From contig JAEOUM010000036.1 in the NCBI GenBank assembly GCA_016839275.1, positions 1 to 32,523 of the forward strand: a stretch of DNA of 32,523 bases. Direction: 5' to 3'. The stretch comes from Candidatus Thorarchaeota archaeon (GTDB lineage: Archaea; Asgardarchaeota; Thorarchaeia; Thorarchaeales; Thorarchaeaceae). The notes beneath the pieces were generated by a model. It was not told where the DNA came from. It did not search any database and worked only from the letters and a program-made list of their open reading frames with translations. Positions 30,427 to 32,523 of this stretch are shown piece after piece; position 1 is the first letter of the stretch; each line of letters starts with the position of its first letter. A program made the translations under genes and the position numbers.

Positions 30427-31735
30427 TGAGATTGACAGGATCTTGGACAAAACAATTCCCGAAAGCATTGCGCGCCGAGGTCGAACAACTATTGATGCTC
30501 TGATGGCTCCGATTAGGGATGTTTTGAATCGACGTGTTTTCCCAGACAAATCAATGACAGATTCGCAGCTAGAGTTACTAGTCCAGATTCTCTCGTCAAT
30601 GGACACCGATAAGGATCCAGAAGCTGCACGAGTAGGTGAACGTGAAGCTCGAATCGCGTCGCCATTCATCGGTACCCTTTCAGCAGGTTTCAATCATGGA
30701 ATTGGAAGAAGTGGTCAACTTGATGCACCTCAACCGAAGGCCGCTGGCGCTACTCTGATGCAGCAGATTGCCAATACCATTGCACTTGATGCTATTCGAA
30801 AGCTCGGATTAAGTAATGTGAAATCTGGTATTGTAACTCCACTGTCTACAGGAATGACACTTGGTCTTGTACTAGGGGCTATGCGGAGAGAGTTGCATGT
30901 TCAGAGAGTGCTATACCCTCGAATTGATCACCTCTCACCCCGGCGAGGAATTGCTCTGAGTGGACTAGAGGAGGTGCGGGTATCAACATTGATAGAAGAT
31001 GATGCTGTCAGAGTCGATATGGGTGATTTAGAGAAGCACATTTCCAAGACCAAGTCCTCTGCAGTCTTATCTACTTCAACCTTCTTTCCACCAAGAGAGT
31101 CTGATCCCATCAAGGCAATTGCACGACTTTGTGCGGACAATGATACCCCTCACATTGTCAATAATGCCTATGGTGTTCAATCACAGGAAGTCATGGCACA
31201 ACTACGGTCTGCTATTGATGCTGGTCGTGTTGATGCAGTTGTCCAAAGTAGTGACAAGAACTTCATGGCTCCAGTAGGAGGTTCTATTGTAGTTTCTCCG
31301 AAACCAAATATCATTGAATGGACAGCTGATACTTATGCAGGTCGAGCTTCAGCAGCTCCCGTAGTACAGACACTGTCGGCTCTTCTGGCGCTAGGTCTTG
31401 ATAGGTATAAGGTCCTCCAAAAACAACAGGTAGAGAATCTTGCACTTCTCAAAGAGCACCTTCAAAAAGTTGCTGACAATCATGAGCAACGAATTCTTGA
31501 TGTCAAAAATCCTGTAGCCTATGCTATAACCATGAACGGACTTGATGTTAACGAGATTGGAGCTCGGCTCTATAATGCTCGAGTCACTGGTCCAAGGGCT
31601 ATTGATGCTGGAGCTTTCGGCTCTTCTGTTGATAAATATCCTCATAGCTATATTGTGATGAATGCAGCGATTGGAGTGAGCCCTGAAGATGTTGTGACTG
31701 CGACAACCAAACTTGATAAGGAAGCTGGCAGATAA
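30416..31735 (+). CDS. sepSecS: O-phosphoseryl-tRNA(Sec) selenium transferase (SepSecS)
   Basis: 439 residues from TTG, overlapping selB by 11 bases. A PLP enzyme that converts Sep-tRNA-Sec to Sec-tRNA-Sec with selenophosphate. Hallmarks: G-I-G-R-S-G at 95-100 followed by Q-P-K-A-A-G (phosphate/substrate loop, nearly identical to the human protein), P-L-S-T-G-M-T-L near 142-149, N-N-A-Y-G-V-Q near 249, and the Schiff-base lysine K281 in Q-S-S-D-K-N-F-M-A-P-V-G-G. Length matches archaeal members. Its presence means Sec is made by the archaeal/eukaryotic two-step route, so PSTK and selenophosphate synthetase must be encoded elsewhere. Confidence 0.96.
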   Translation: MDHDEIDRILDKTIPESIARRGRTTIDALMAPIRDVLNRRVFPDKSMTDSQLELLVQILSSMDTDKDPEAARVGEREARIASPFIGTLSAGFNHGIGRSGQLDAPQPKAAGATLMQQIANTIALDAIRKLGLSNVKSGIVTPLSTGMTLGLVLGAMRRELHVQRVLYPRIDHLSPRRGIALSGLEEVRVSTLIEDDAVRVDMGDLEKHISKTKSSAVLSTSTFFPPRESDPIKAIARLCADNDTPHIVNNAYGVQSQEVMAQLRSAIDAGRVDAVVQSSDKNFMAPVGGSIVVSPKPNIIEWTADTYAGRASAAPVVQTLSALLALGLDRYKVLQKQQVENLALLKEHLQKVADNHEQRILDVKNPVAYAITMNGLDVNEIGARLYNARVTGPRAIDAGAFGSSVDKYPHSYIVMNAAIGVSPEDVVTATTKLDKEAGR

Positions 31736-31764
31736 TCAATAGACCCTGAGGGAGTGCAAGACAA

Positions 31765-32418
31765 ATGACCGCAGCAGAAGAACAAGCAAAGGTTTCTCGA
31801 ACTATAAAATACAGCTCCGAAGAGGCTGCAGCAGTGTTTCGCATTGCTTGGTATATGATAGCCTCTAAGCCTAATGTTCTCCTTGAAGAATATAGTGAGG
31901 GCGAAGGTCAAGAATTCAGTGGCACAGCTCGCTTCTCTCTAAAGATCGCAGGAGAAGATGCTATGGCAGCAATTCGTCTAGACGGTGCACAATCATCATT
32001 GGAGATTGATACAGCAGGTATGGATGAAGTAGCACTTGGAGCGTACGTAAATGGCTTCATTGACTCAATCAAGGATGCTATTAACAAATACCAATCCCTA
32101 CCAGAAGAGGATCGTGGGCGTCTTCGGAGAGCGTTGATGGCAAAGAGCTGCTGGGACCGTATGGTTCGTGAGATTCTGAACAAGGCTCCTATGACTAATA
32201 TCTACTATCAAATAGCTCACGGAAGAGAGATGATAATTAAGGCACTTGAGGGCGATCCTGGTGTGTATCCAATCACTCTGACAACCTCTGCTTGGTTATC
32301 ACAAATAGAAACACATCCCAAGGATGAAACCCTTCCAGGATTTGTTGCCTCTGAACTGGCTAAGAAAAGCGTTGAGTGGAAACGGGAAACTCAAGAAATC
32401 ATCAGCCGTTACATTTAG
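31765..32418 (+). CDS. Unrecognised 217-residue protein in the selenocysteine cluster
   Basis: 217 residues; GGGAG upstream of the ATG and 29 bases after sepSecS, so almost certainly co-transcribed. I do not recognise the family. It has an N-terminal helix (E-E-A-A-A-V-F-R-I-A-W-Y-M-I-A), a strand-rich middle (about 35-85), and a helical C-terminal half with basic patches (R-G-R-L-R-R-A-L-M-A-K; H-G-R-E-M-I-I-K; A-K-K-S-V-E-W-K-R). One cysteine (C129), no zinc ribbon, no P-loop. It is therefore not PSTK, and it shows no SelD glycine loop. It lies between sepSecS and the tRNA-Sec gene, so a role in Sec synthesis or decoding, such as an RNA-binding factor, is a reasonable guess but not shown. 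Confidence 0.8.
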   Translation: MTAAEEQAKVSRTIKYSSEEAAAVFRIAWYMIASKPNVLLEEYSEGEGQEFSGTARFSLKIAGEDAMAAIRLDGAQSSLEIDTAGMDEVALGAYVNGFIDSIKDAINKYQSLPEEDRGRLRRALMAKSCWDRMVREILNKAPMTNIYYQIAHGREMIIKALEGDPGVYPITLTTSAWLSQIETHPKDETLPGFVASELAKKSVEWKRETQEIISRYI

Positions 32419-32422
32419 ATTG

Positions 32423-32430
32423 TTAATAAT
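32423..32430 (+). promoter_or_regulatory. TATA-like box for tRNA-Sec
   Basis: TTAATAAT, centred about 35 bases before the predicted 5' end of the tRNA. This allows an 8-10 base leader. Confidence 0.35.
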
Positions 32431-32461
32431 ATCGCCATTAACTGATTCTTAGGTTATAACT

Positions 32462-32523
32462 GGCCTTCTACAGAGCTAGTGGTCTGGCTCCGTGGGCTTC
32501 AAACCCATGATCGTGCAAGCGAT
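32462..32523 (+). tRNA. selC: Selenocysteine tRNA (tRNA-Sec, anticodon UCA), 3' part beyond the window
   Basis: Predicted 5' strand of a 9-base acceptor, GGCCTTCTA, starts at 32462. Two linking bases (CA) follow. The D arm is 7 pairs with a 4-base loop: GAGCTAG / TGGT / CTGGCTC (32473-32490). The anticodon arm is 6 pairs around the loop CTTCAAA (32491-32509), with anticodon TCA at 32499-32501. A variable arm ATCGT / GCAA / GCGAT (32510-32523) then reaches the window end. A 7-pair D stem with 4-base loop is the archaeal tRNA-Sec type; a 6-pair anticodon stem and long variable arm are general tRNA-Sec features. The T arm and acceptor 3' strand are outside the window. It lies 43 bases after the unknown gene of the Sec cluster. 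Confidence 0.88.

Noticed and set aside
31765-32418. Unknown Sec-cluster gene as PSTK
   Set aside because: No P-loop (G-x-x-G-x-G-K-S/T) and no kinase lid motif.

Overview
The window comes from an archaeon, most likely an Asgard archaeon of the Thorarchaeota kind (the phylum is inference; the domain is well supported). Archaeal markers are geranylgeranylglyceryl phosphate synthase, TFB, RNA polymerase subunit P, aIF1/SUI1, a homodimer-type tRNA-splicing endonuclease, type 2 methionine aminopeptidase, a TRC40/Get3 ATPase and archaeal-type SelB and SepSecS. A Roadblock/LC7 protein and a tRNA-Sec resembling the eukaryotic one point towards Asgard. Genes are dense and on both strands. Many start with GTG or TTG behind clear Shine-Dalgarno motifs, and TATA-like boxes can be seen in several gaps.

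Layout. 1-5.8 kb: a large anchored beta-propeller surface protein, an unrecognised winged-helix-like protein, a zinc-ribbon/winged-helix protein, a two-cluster ferredoxin, a coiled-coil protein, a cyclin-box-like protein, DUF211 and a small unrecognised protein. 5.9-13.7 kb: hypD on the plus strand, then a minus-strand redox operon read hdrA-mvhD fusion, hdrC, hdrB, second hdrA, mobA. 14.0-17.8 kb: an information and lipid block (GGGP synthase, Roadblock protein, MAP2, TFB, aIF1). 17.9-23.9 kb: a B12-type radical SAM protein with a split cysteine motif, rpoP, a Get3-like ATPase followed by a translationally coupled 33-residue membrane protein, a degenerate alkaline-phosphatase-fold protein, UppP, a DUF47/PhoU-like protein and the tRNA endonuclease. 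23.9-28.9 kb: small zinc and cysteine-rich proteins, a 41-residue membrane protein, an AIR-synthase-like protein, a ModE-type regulator, a NapH-like membrane ferredoxin and a pilin-like protein. 29.0-32.5 kb: a selenocysteine cluster of selB, sepSecS, an unrecognised 217-residue gene, and a tRNA-Sec cut by the window end.

How they fit. The hdr operon encodes an electron-bifurcating/confurcating heterodisulfide-reductase-like complex whose MvhD module normally takes electrons from a [NiFe] hydrogenase or formate dehydrogenase. HypD (hydrogenase maturation), MobA (Mo/W-bis-MGD cofactor) and the ModE-type regulator fit such a partner, encoded elsewhere. The Sec cluster supplies decoding machinery, but no selenoprotein is visible here: both HdrA proteins carry Cys where some methanogen HdrA proteins carry Sec. 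The most interesting items are the tRNA-Sec, the unknown gene inside the Sec cluster and the hidden membrane microprotein coupled to get3. No CRISPR array, insertion sequence, rRNA or integrase was seen.
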